This document shows, piece by piece, positions 7,492 to 14,689 of a DNA stretch of 17,509 nucleotides. This DNA is from UBA1275 sp038124025 (lineage in GTDB: Bacteria; Bacteroidota; Rhodothermia; Balneolales; Balneolaceae): the NCBI GenBank assembly GCA_038124025.1, contig JAYPBC010000032.1, positions 1-17,509 on the forward strand, in the 5' to 3' direction. A model generated the notes under the pieces. That model had not been told where the DNA came from and did not search any database. It was given only the letters and a program-made list of their open reading frames with translations. Both the position numbers and the translations under genes were made by a program. Each line of letters opens with the position of its first letter. Position 1 is the first letter of the stretch.

Positions 7492-8949
7492 ATGAACAAG
7501 AATAAACCAACCATGCCAACACCATTGGCAATGAGAACTCACATGAATAAATTAGCCTCAAAGAACTATTTATCTTCCGTCAAGAGCATTTCCCATATGG
7601 GTATTTTCGGAGCCATTTTGACCTTGTTTTTTGTGTCTTTTCTTGCCCAATGTGACCGCCCCGAACCAATGAACACCAGTTTATTTTCTGTTGCCATTGA
7701 TGTGACGGATTCCTTGGATTTGACTCGTAATCGGCAAGGGTTTGAGTTTTTGCTATACTCTCAAGAAATGCAGAATAGTCCGATAGATACCTTATTTATT
7801 GGTGAAACCGATAGTATGGGTAATATTGAGGGCAGCATAAGTTTCGGTGAGCCTGGTGCTTATCCTCTACAAATAAGTCGGGATGGAAGCCCAATTTTGA
7901 GTATGAGAGTATTATTAGCACCAAATGATACGGTGCTCTTCACTGGAGAATTCCCGGAGATTGGTGAAACCCTGAAGGTAGACTCCAGAGAACAGCGAGC
8001 GATAGAGGTATTTGACCGAGTCGATGCAGGATTTACACGCACTCGACGATTTATCGCGATGGGGGCACTTGCTGACACTGCTATTGTAGATGAGTTACGA
8101 AAATGGGCCAATTTATATGAACAGGTTTATCACGATTACCCGGAAACCTTTGCCTCTTCATTCGCACTAGAGGCAGCCGTACAAATACTCTCCAATATTG
8201 ACCAGCAGAAAATGATGTCACTGATAGACCAAGGCCTCGAAAATGAACAATCTTTGGGTCTTGCTTTGACCTTTGGAAAGGATTACATGAGTTCAAACAA
8301 TGGCTTTGAGGAAGGGCTTAGCTATTTGGATTCACTAAAGATAATTGTTTCTAACAAGGAGCAAACCCGTGCAATTGATCAAATGCTTGTAGAATTGTAC
8401 TATGACTCTTTGAGAATTGAGCAAGGAAAAGAAAGTTTAGCCCGATTCAAGCGGATGTATGAAAACGAAGAAGAGCTTTCTTTTTGGTACAAAAATATGC
8501 GTTTTGAACTTGAAGATTTGGCGCCAGGTACGTCTGTTCCAGCCTTTAGCTTTGTCAGCACAGAAGGTGATACCATTAACGAGGAGAGTATTAAAGGGAC
8601 GCCCACCTTACTGGAGTTTACTCTTATGGAAAATGGCCTCTATCAGCAACAATACGAAGAATTAACGGTTAGCTATCAATTATTTGCGCCACAAGGCTTT
8701 CAAATCTATACCATGGCCTTTGACGAGAGTGCAACTACCATTTTGGCGTTTTTTGAAGAAAGAGATCGTTTTTGGTCTATTGCAGAACCACCCACGATGG
8801 ATCGAAAATCTTTAGTAGAAACCTTCAATATCCAATACTATCCAACACGGATCCTACTTGATGCTAAAGGCCAAATTATTAGAAAATTTATTGGGGAAGA
8901 ACTGGATGATTTTATTCCCTACCTCACACCTCACTTAAAATCGAAATAA
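7492..8949 (+). CDS. TlpA-fold lipoprotein lacking redox cysteines
   Basis: A predicted exported protein of 485 residues. The hydrophobic segment 37-52 ends at Cys 54 (FLAQC), a possible lipoprotein site although Gln at -1 is unusual. Met 36 would give a standard 18-residue signal peptide, so the true start may be there (7597) rather than at Met 1. Residues about 63-165 are a beta-rich region resembling the DUF4369-type N-terminal domain found ahead of TlpA domains in Bacteroidota. Residues about 166-340 look helical. Residues about 345-480 match the TlpA/AhpC thioredoxin fold: GTSVPAFSF, then PTLLEFTL at 371-378, and YYPTRILLDAKGQII at 449-463 with the cis-Pro at 451. The WCxxC site expected after residue 378 is absent, and Cys 54 is the only cysteine in the protein, so it cannot be a dithiol oxidoreductase. 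It is 10 bp after gatB and 18 bp before tpiA. Its function is unknown. Confidence 0.8.
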   Translation: MNKNKPTMPTPLAMRTHMNKLASKNYLSSVKSISHMGIFGAILTLFFVSFLAQCDRPEPMNTSLFSVAIDVTDSLDLTRNRQGFEFLLYSQEMQNSPIDTLFIGETDSMGNIEGSISFGEPGAYPLQISRDGSPILSMRVLLAPNDTVLFTGEFPEIGETLKVDSREQRAIEVFDRVDAGFTRTRRFIAMGALADTAIVDELRKWANLYEQVYHDYPETFASSFALEAAVQILSNIDQQKMMSLIDQGLENEQSLGLALTFGKDYMSSNNGFEEGLSYLDSLKIIVSNKEQTRAIDQMLVELYYDSLRIEQGKESLARFKRMYENEEELSFWYKNMRFELEDLAPGTSVPAFSFVSTEGDTINEESIKGTPTLLEFTLMENGLYQQQYEELTVSYQLFAPQGFQIYTMAFDESATTILAFFEERDRFWSIAEPPTMDRKSLVETFNIQYYPTRILLDAKGQIIRKFIGEELDDFIPYLTPHLKSK

Positions 8950-8967
8950 TACTTTAATTCTAACATT

Positions 8968-9774
8968 ATGCGAAAACTTTTAATTGCAGGTAACTGGAAA
9001 ATGAATGGAGGAGCAGAGTTTACTTCTGACCTATTATCTGCCATAAAGAATCAAAAACCAACTATTTCTGAAGAAGTGGATGTATTGGTTTGTCCGACTT
9101 TCGTATCTTTATCAATGGCTATTGATCAACTTCATGAAAGCGATATTCTAGTGGGGGCACAAAATGTGCATGAGGCTGAGAAAGGAGCATATACTGGTGA
9201 GATAAGCGCATCTATGTTGGTGGAGGCTGGATGCAGTTATGTTCTTGTAGGACACTCCGAACGGCGCGGCTATTATCATGAAGATGACGCCCTAGTTCAC
9301 AAAAAAATACAAACTGCCCTAGCTCATGAACTAGCCCCTGTAGTTTGTGTTGGTGAGCTATTAGCTGAACGCAAAGAAGGCCGACATTTTGAGGTGGTGA
9401 AAACACAAACACTTGCTGCATTCGAAGGTCTGAGCGATGAACAGGCAGTTCAAATAGTTGTCGCTTATGAACCAGTTTGGGCTATTGGAACAGGGGAGAC
9501 TGCCAGTCCAGAACAAGCTCAAGAAATGCATGCGTTTATACGATCAATTTTGGCTGAACAATTTGGTGATGTGGCTCAGGCAATACGTTTACTTTATGGA
9601 GGTAGTATGAAGCCTGCAAATGCTCAAGAATTATTAAGCCGAGCAGATGTTGATGGTGGTTTAATTGGTGGTGCAAGTCTGGATGCAGAAAGTTTTGTTA
9701 GCATTATTGAGATTGCAGAAAGTTTGTCTACTAAAACAATCGAGCCCAACCCTTCATCAACCTCAGAGGTTTAA
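8968..9774 (+). CDS. tpiA: Triosephosphate isomerase
   Basis: Interconverts dihydroxyacetone phosphate and glyceraldehyde 3-phosphate in glycolysis and gluconeogenesis, as a cytoplasmic TIM barrel. All catalytic residues are visible: Asn 9 and Lys 11 in AGNWKMN, His 96 in LVGHSERR, and Glu 168 in AYEPVWAIGTG, which leads into the mobile phosphate-gripping loop 6. The phosphate-binding GGS (211-213) and GG (234-235) are present. At 268 residues it is about 15-18 longer than usual; the extra part is a polar, Pro/Ser/Thr-rich tail after residue 253 with no conserved motif. The start is ATG with no Shine-Dalgarno. It lies 18 bp after the TlpA-like gene and its stop is 7 bp before the purD start. 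Confidence 0.97.
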   Translation: MRKLLIAGNWKMNGGAEFTSDLLSAIKNQKPTISEEVDVLVCPTFVSLSMAIDQLHESDILVGAQNVHEAEKGAYTGEISASMLVEAGCSYVLVGHSERRGYYHEDDALVHKKIQTALAHELAPVVCVGELLAERKEGRHFEVVKTQTLAAFEGLSDEQAVQIVVAYEPVWAIGTGETASPEQAQEMHAFIRSILAEQFGDVAQAIRLLYGGSMKPANAQELLSRADVDGGLIGGASLDAESFVSIIEIAESLSTKTIEPNPSSTSEV

Positions 9775-9781
9775 TAGTACT

Positions 9782-11065
9782 ATGAAGGTATTACTTTTAG
9801 GAAGTGGTGGTAGAGAGCATGCGTTAGCTTGGGCCTTATCCCGATCGCCTCTTTGCGATACCTTATATATAGCACCTGGTAATCCAGGTACTCAGGCATG
9901 TGGAGTCAATGTGGCATTGAATGCCCTAGATTTTGAAAACGTACTTGAGTTCATTGAAGAAAAAAAAATTGGACTTACCGTTGTTGGCCCTGAGCAACCC
10001 TTAGTAGCTGGAATCTCCAATTTTTTAGAATCAAAGGATCATCCTGTTTTCGGACCCAGTACCATCGCGGCGCAATTAGAAGGGAGTAAACAATTTGCCA
10101 AAGATTTTATGGCACGCCATAACATACCTACAGCCGCGTATAAGGTGTTTTCAGGGGATTATTTTAATGAAGCGCTAGACTATGTAGACGCTAGAAATGA
10201 GTACCCCGTGGTATTAAAAGCAGATGGCTTAGCTGGTGGGAAAGGAGTACTTATTCCTGAAAATAGGGAAGAACTTTTAGCTGGCTTAGAGGAGCTTAGA
10301 GAGGGTACTTTGCAAACTGCAGCACAAACTTTGGTACTCGAAGAATTTATGCCTGGTGAAGAAGCATCTGTGTTTGCATTGTGCGATGGAGAACACTTCG
10401 AAATTATGGGAACCGCACAGGATCATAAGCGGCAACTAGATGGGGATAAAGGCCCGAATACGGGTGGTATGGGTGCGTATTCACCATCACCCCTTCTCAG
10501 CGAAGAGGTGCTTCAAACCGTCTCAGAAAACATTATTACCCCAACTATAGCAGGTATGGCCGCTGAAGGAAATCCCTACAAAGGGTTTTTGTACGTAGGT
10601 CTAATGATGACACCTGACGGGCCAAAGGTAGTAGAATATAATTGCCGCTTTGGTGATCCAGAATGTCAGGTTATTATACCTCGACTCCAAAGTGATTTGC
10701 TAACTCACTTAGTTCAAAGTACAAAGGGAGCCCTTCAAGAGGAAAACATTGTATTTGATGATCAATATAGAACCACGGTGGTACTAGTTTCGGGTGGCTA
10801 TCCAATTAGTTACCAAAAGGGGTATCCTATCACTGGTGTAGATAAACTCCAACAGACAGATGCCATTCAAATTTTTCATGCAGGCACAGAGCAACATGAG
10901 GGTGAACTATGCACTGCCGGTGGGCGTGTGTTAAATGTGGTCGGTACCGGTAAAACACTGCAGGAGTCCATTTCCATGGCCTATAAAGGACTTGAATCTA
11001 TATCGTTTAAGGATATGTTTTACCGTAAAGATATTGGTGCTAAAGGACTGAACCATGTTTCATGA
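9782..11065 (+). CDS. purD: Phosphoribosylamine-glycine ligase (GARS)
   Basis: ATP-grasp enzyme joining glycine to 5-phosphoribosylamine, the second step of de novo purine synthesis. The 427 residues match the monofunctional family (about 420-430). Motifs: LLLGSGGREHALAW at 4-17; VVGPEQPL at 67-74; the ATP-grasp loop LKADGLAGGKGV at 145-156; DKGPNTGGMGAYSP at 222-235, the family signature; and EYNCRFGDPECQ at 285-296 with metal ligands. The start is the ATG at 9782, seven bases after the tpiA stop. A longer frame that reaches back into tpiA adds 39 residues unlike any GARS and was rejected. Its TGA stop overlaps the next start codon as ATGA. It is separated from purK and purE, which lie elsewhere in the window on the other strand. 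Confidence 0.97.
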   Translation: MKVLLLGSGGREHALAWALSRSPLCDTLYIAPGNPGTQACGVNVALNALDFENVLEFIEEKKIGLTVVGPEQPLVAGISNFLESKDHPVFGPSTIAAQLEGSKQFAKDFMARHNIPTAAYKVFSGDYFNEALDYVDARNEYPVVLKADGLAGGKGVLIPENREELLAGLEELREGTLQTAAQTLVLEEFMPGEEASVFALCDGEHFEIMGTAQDHKRQLDGDKGPNTGGMGAYSPSPLLSEEVLQTVSENIITPTIAGMAAEGNPYKGFLYVGLMMTPDGPKVVEYNCRFGDPECQVIIPRLQSDLLTHLVQSTKGALQEENIVFDDQYRTTVVLVSGGYPISYQKGYPITGVDKLQQTDAIQIFHAGTEQHEGELCTAGGRVLNVVGTGKTLQESISMAYKGLESISFKDMFYRKDIGAKGLNHVS

Positions 11066-12120
11066 AAGGCTTCTGGAACCATACCTGTAGTACGTTAAGG
11101 ACTTTATTAGCCGCGCGAATTCCTTCGTCCAATTTACAATCCAGTCATGGATGTAAAAAAAATACATCACTTAGTTCGGGTTCTTTTATAGGCATTTACA
11201 TAGGCTTTGTGATTTTAGTTAGCTTAGTTCCATATGCTGGAGTTGAAGTAGAGCTAAAAGAGAATACCATTCAACAAGCTAGAATATTACATGAGTACTC
11301 TGGGAAGGATATAGCGGGCCATTACCTGGCTATAGTAGCTGACTCAAAGGGCATCAGCCAAGTTAATTCAGCGGTAAATCCCATACCTATTGCTACCTTT
11401 ACCCAAGCATCAGCCATGGTAAAGAGCATTGATGGAGTCATGGTTAGTGATGAGGCAGAGCATAAAATCTACGTGTTCAGTACCGATGGAATGCTAGGTA
11501 CCGAGGTAGGAGGAAAGGGATCTGGTACAGAATCCTTACAATCACCGACCGATCTGGTAAGTAAAAATGGGCTAAAAATATTTGTTGCAGACAAAGAGAA
11601 TGGCCGCGTCAAAATTTTGGATCATGAATTACACTATTTATCCAGTTTGGACATTAGTAGAGCGGGCACAGAGTACAGTATGGGATTAGATCGCCTGAGT
11701 TCGGCGATTAGCTGGAAACCCGAAAAGCTGTGTCTTCTTAGTAGTGGATATTTACAGGTTTGGGACTCACTTGGCAAAGGAATACATCGTTTTAACTCTA
11801 AAGGAGATTATCTTGGATTTAGTGCTCTCACCCAGGCTATAGGCGAAATTACTGACATGCAGTGTAGAGCCGATTATATTGAGTTATACAGTGCTCAAAG
11901 TGATAAAATTGCTCGTATGAGCGGCAATGGACTCTGGTTGGGTAGCTACTATATTACCCGAGATCGTGCCTATCAATCGAATATTTCTTCAACAAATTAT
12001 GCCGATAAGTGGGATGAGTTGGAGCAAAATTATGGACATTGGGTAGATTCAATAACTGAAGGAAATCGGTTGTGGATTTTATTTGAGCGCGCATTGTTCT
12101 CATTTGATATTATTGAATAA
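11062..12120 (+). CDS. Membrane-anchored NHL-like beta-propeller protein
   Basis: A 352-residue protein of unknown function. Residues 42-60 are one hydrophobic segment (FIGIYIGFVILVSLVPYAG), preceded by a 41-residue polar n-region with net positive charge. It could be a signal anchor or an uncleaved signal peptide, leaving the rest outside the cytoplasm. The remainder is beta-rich, with repeats of about 40-50 residues typical of propellers. The clearest unit is at about 147-187: TEVGGKGSG, then SPTDLV, then KIFVADKENGRVKILD, which has the order and spacing of an NHL repeat. Another runs near 225-255 (SSGYLQVWDSLGKGIHRFN). There are no catalytic motifs. The ATG overlaps the purD stop in ATGA, so translation is probably coupled to purD, and its stop is 19 bp before the luxE-type gene. 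The propeller call is from repeat pattern only; partner or ligand is unknown. Confidence 0.7.
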   Translation: MKGFWNHTCSTLRTLLAARIPSSNLQSSHGCKKNTSLSSGSFIGIYIGFVILVSLVPYAGVEVELKENTIQQARILHEYSGKDIAGHYLAIVADSKGISQVNSAVNPIPIATFTQASAMVKSIDGVMVSDEAEHKIYVFSTDGMLGTEVGGKGSGTESLQSPTDLVSKNGLKIFVADKENGRVKILDHELHYLSSLDISRAGTEYSMGLDRLSSAISWKPEKLCLLSSGYLQVWDSLGKGIHRFNSKGDYLGFSALTQAIGEITDMQCRADYIELYSAQSDKIARMSGNGLWLGSYYITRDRAYQSNISSTNYADKWDELEQNYGHWVDSITEGNRLWILFERALFSFDIIE

Positions 12121-12139
12121 GTGCATAACTACTAGCGCA

Positions 12140-13306
12140 ATGGTTTCTAATACTCTTGTTGATGTGAATAAACCCTTTTCCATACCAAATGAGTCATTTG
12201 AGCAAATTCTGAAAACAATTCCGGATCTTTATCAATCTTTAACTCAACAGAGTAGTTCTTTATTTTTAGATCCTGCTCTGAGTTTTGAAGAAAAATTAAC
12301 TCAAGTCTTCGTTTTTCAATGCACGTTTAATCCTGTATACCGAAAATATTGTGCTGCTTTAGGTTGGTCAGTCGAGGACTATTCACGCTGCCTCGAGGAA
12401 TTGCCACCATTACTGCCGGCGCAAGCTTTCAAAGAGGCAGAAGTATGGGCGAAGAATATTCGTATAGGTGATAGGTTCGCATCAACCCGGATCCCGCATT
12501 TGGTAGGGAATAATGAACCCTTAGAGTTTTTGAGTAGTGGGACCTCGGCTATGCATCGGAGCCGACACCGTGTGCTAAATCCTAGCTATTATGATGACTC
12601 TATTCGAGCATCATGGCAAGCAAGGTTTGGAGAGGAGAATTGGATCATCTGGGCGTACACTCCTGGCTACGCTGAAAACCCCCAATCTTCCTTGTTATAT
12701 ATGATTGACCGGTTAATGGAGTGGGATCAAACTCAGCAAAGTCGCTACTTATCCCTAGACCAATGTCTGCCAACACAGCAGGTGCATGAACTCGTAGAAG
12801 AGGGGCATCAAGTAATGCTTTTTGGGGCTGCATTTGGATGGTTAGACCTGATAGAACGACACGAGCGAGAAAAGATCCCGTTGAACCTGCCAAAAGAGCT
12901 AAGCATCATGGAAACGGGTGGAATGAAAACCTATCGCCGATCCGTATCACGTGAGGAGTTGTTTGATCGTTTAATAGAAGGATTTAATGGGGTACCAGAG
13001 CAGCTTATCACCGAATATGGGATGACAGAATGCTTGAGTCAGTCATATACTTCCAACGGACTGTGGCTCAGCTGTCCAGAATGGGTAAAGGTGGTCGTGG
13101 TAGATTCAGATGACCACAGTAAGGTATTAGCGCCTGGGCAGGAAGGGCGAATTGGAATTGTTGATTTGGCGAATATCTACTCTTGTAGCTTTTTGTTAAC
13201 GGGTGATCGGGGGGTGATGGATTCAAATGGAGACTTCCAGGTATTAGGACGATGGGAGCCAACATCTATGCGTGGGTGTAATTTTTTAGTTGAACAAGAT
13301 GGGTAA
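12140..13306 (+). CDS. luxE: LuxE-type acyl-protein synthetase
   Basis: Belongs to the LuxE branch of the adenylate-forming (ANL) superfamily, which activates a fatty acid as acyl-AMP and passes it to its own cysteine, then to LuxC. The length of 388 residues compares with about 370-380 for LuxE of luminous bacteria. Visible motifs: the nucleotide-binding loop SSGTSA at 132-137, METGGMK at 257-263, EYGMTE at 292-297, which resembles the YGxTE motif of adenylating enzymes, LLTGDRG at 352-358, and a C-terminal RGC at 378-380. Cys 380, eight residues from the end, corresponds in position to the cysteine acylated in characterised LuxE proteins. The start is ATG at 12140; a TTG at 12083 inside the upstream gene would add 19 residues and was rejected. 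It overlaps the reductase gene by 8 bp. No luxA, luxB or luxD is nearby, so light production is not indicated. The family is confident; the physiological acyl chain is not known. Confidence 0.87.
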   Translation: MVSNTLVDVNKPFSIPNESFEQILKTIPDLYQSLTQQSSSLFLDPALSFEEKLTQVFVFQCTFNPVYRKYCAALGWSVEDYSRCLEELPPLLPAQAFKEAEVWAKNIRIGDRFASTRIPHLVGNNEPLEFLSSGTSAMHRSRHRVLNPSYYDDSIRASWQARFGEENWIIWAYTPGYAENPQSSLLYMIDRLMEWDQTQQSRYLSLDQCLPTQQVHELVEEGHQVMLFGAAFGWLDLIERHEREKIPLNLPKELSIMETGGMKTYRRSVSREELFDRLIEGFNGVPEQLITEYGMTECLSQSYTSNGLWLSCPEWVKVVVVDSDDHSKVLAPGQEGRIGIVDLANIYSCSFLLTGDRGVMDSNGDFQVLGRWEPTSMRGCNFLVEQDG

Positions 13307-14573
13307 TACAGGGTTGCCAACTTCAAGTCAAATAAATCCGAATAAGCGTTCACCAACAGCTAAGGATGGGGCCGGACCAGCAAAAGTTAGAGCATTGTTA
13401 TTACAGAAGCACCTGATCGAGTGGTTTGAAAATGAACAATCAGGAATGCAAACAGCCATTCAACAAAGTATTTTAGGAACCGACTTTACTTCATCGGATA
13501 TTTATTTTCAGCTTTCTACCATCAAATCCCGTTTAGTCGCAGGCGATTTAGTACGCTGGGTAGAAAAAAGTTATGGTGAGGAGGATCCGCAAGTAAATGA
13601 GCCCGAGCAAAATGAGCAAGAGGATCATGAGGTAGATTCTCAACCCTACGAACAAACGCATGTGTTATGCATTCATGCGGGTAATCTACCTTTAGTTGGT
13701 TTGCAGGATGCTTTGGCTGTTTTATTAGCAGGTTTTAGCTATACCGGAAAAATTTCCCGGAAAGACCCCTATCTCTTGGTTTCTATTTTGAAGTGGTTGG
13801 TTCATCGAGGTTGGCAGGCACAGATTCAGCATTGGAGTATTGAAACAGTAGATATTCCCGCAAAAAACTACCAGGAAGTACTTTTTTCAGGATCAGAATC
13901 GTCTCTGACTACTCTTAAAAATATTTTAGTTAAAGCTGAAATAATTGAAAGTCAGACTACCTGGCTCAACCGTACGGCATCATTTTCAATGGCCTATTGC
14001 CCAAACAAAGAAATGGTTAAAAAGCATGCTTCTCAGCTTATTGAAGCGGTGGTTAGGCATGGTGGAAAAGGCTGCAGATCAGTGGGTGTGGTCGTCTGTC
14101 CAGTTGGGCTTAGTGAACTGCAGAATCCACTCGAAGAGGCTTTAAAAAGCACCTTAGTTGAAGCTGAAATTGAAGCTAATCCCGATTCCAAACTTGTAAA
14201 GCAGGAGGCTAAGAAAAATAAATTAACCAGTGTGGCTTATAAAAAAGCGTATAATTTGGCCATTGATCGCACATTCCTTTGTGTGGGCGATTGGCTTATA
14301 GAAGAGCATTCGGTTGAACAGGTACCTGAACCAAGAAGTAATCGAGTGGTGTATTGGGTTAAAGCCGACGTAGAAGTGCTAGGTAGTTTGGTGGAGCGCT
14401 TTGGTTTGGCTCTTCAGAGTGTTTACTACCTAGGGGCTGATAACTCGTCATTAGAAGGCTTGCTCAACGCCTTCTCTAATATTGAATCCATTGATTATGC
14501 CCAGCGTCCCCCTTTATATTGGAAGCCCGACGGGGTAGATGTGCTAAGGTATCTTTGTCCTTTCATTATTTAA
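13299..14573 (+). CDS. luxC: LuxC-type acyl-CoA/acyl-protein reductase
   Basis: NADPH-dependent reductase of the LuxC family (aldehyde dehydrogenase superfamily) that reduces an activated fatty acyl group to a fatty aldehyde. It has 424 residues. Visible features: HAGNLPLVGLQDALAVLLAG at 126-145, the conserved entry to the nucleotide-binding region; FSGSES at 196-201; GGKGCRSVG at 255-263, with Cys 259 the likely catalytic acyl-thioester cysteine; and a C-terminal QRPPLYWKPDGVDVLRYL at 402-419, as in Bacteroidota LuxC proteins. Residues 94-119 form a Glu/Asp/Gln-rich low-complexity linker between the N-terminal part and the NLPLVG motif. The start is ATG at 13299, 8 bp inside luxE; an in-frame TTG nine bases earlier is possible. 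It is the last gene of the operon. LuxE and LuxC presumably form the fatty acid reductase complex. The substrate and the fate of the aldehyde cannot be read from the sequence. Confidence 0.85.
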   Translation: MGNTGLPTSSQINPNKRSPTAKDGAGPAKVRALLLQKHLIEWFENEQSGMQTAIQQSILGTDFTSSDIYFQLSTIKSRLVAGDLVRWVEKSYGEEDPQVNEPEQNEQEDHEVDSQPYEQTHVLCIHAGNLPLVGLQDALAVLLAGFSYTGKISRKDPYLLVSILKWLVHRGWQAQIQHWSIETVDIPAKNYQEVLFSGSESSLTTLKNILVKAEIIESQTTWLNRTASFSMAYCPNKEMVKKHASQLIEAVVRHGGKGCRSVGVVVCPVGLSELQNPLEEALKSTLVEAEIEANPDSKLVKQEAKKNKLTSVAYKKAYNLAIDRTFLCVGDWLIEEHSVEQVPEPRSNRVVYWVKADVEVLGSLVERFGLALQSVYYLGADNSSLEGLLNAFSNIESIDYAQRPPLYWKPDGVDVLRYLCPFII

Positions 14574-14580
14574 TTCTTTT

Positions 14581-14597
14581 ATGCCTATTTTAGGCAT
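14581..14597. other. Perfect short hairpin after the luxC-type gene
   Basis: ATGCCTA (14581-14587) and TAGGCAT (14591-14597) form a 7-bp perfect stem with a TTT loop, 8 bases after the stop codon of the reductase gene. There is no T run directly downstream on the plus strand (CTGGTAATTT follows), so it is not a standard intrinsic terminator. It could be a 3'-end stabiliser or a weak terminator of the long operon. Confidence 0.4.
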
Positions 14598-14654
14598 CTG
14601 GTAATTTAGCCCTAAAAGCTTCGTCTTATCACTAGGTTAATGGGTAGTTTTACC

Positions 14655-14660
14655 TATAAT
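14655..14660 (+). promoter_or_regulatory. Possible -10 element for leuS
   Basis: TATAAT lies 30 bases upstream of the leuS ATG in the 116-bp gap after the luxC-type gene. This would give a short leader of about 20-25 bases. No good -35 hexamer (TTGACA or TTTG type) is seen 17-20 bases upstream, so support is weak. No T-box or leucine attenuator is visible in the gap. Confidence 0.25.
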
Positions 14661-14689
14661 GACGACCCTTTAGATTAACATACAATTTT

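Noticed and set aside
9665..9781. 39-codon N-terminal extension of purD overlapping tpiA
   Set aside because: The added residues resemble no GARS N-terminus and lie in another frame of tpiA. The ATG at 9782 directly precedes the canonical LLLGSGGREHA motif.
12083..12139. TTG start of the luxE-type gene inside the propeller gene
   Set aside because: It would add 19 residues in an alternate frame of the upstream gene. ATG at 12140 gives a normal LuxE length and a 19-bp spacing.
12140..14573. Bioluminescence operon
   Set aside because: Only luxE- and luxC-type genes are present. No luciferase subunits or thioesterase lie in the window, and such pairs occur in non-luminous bacteria.
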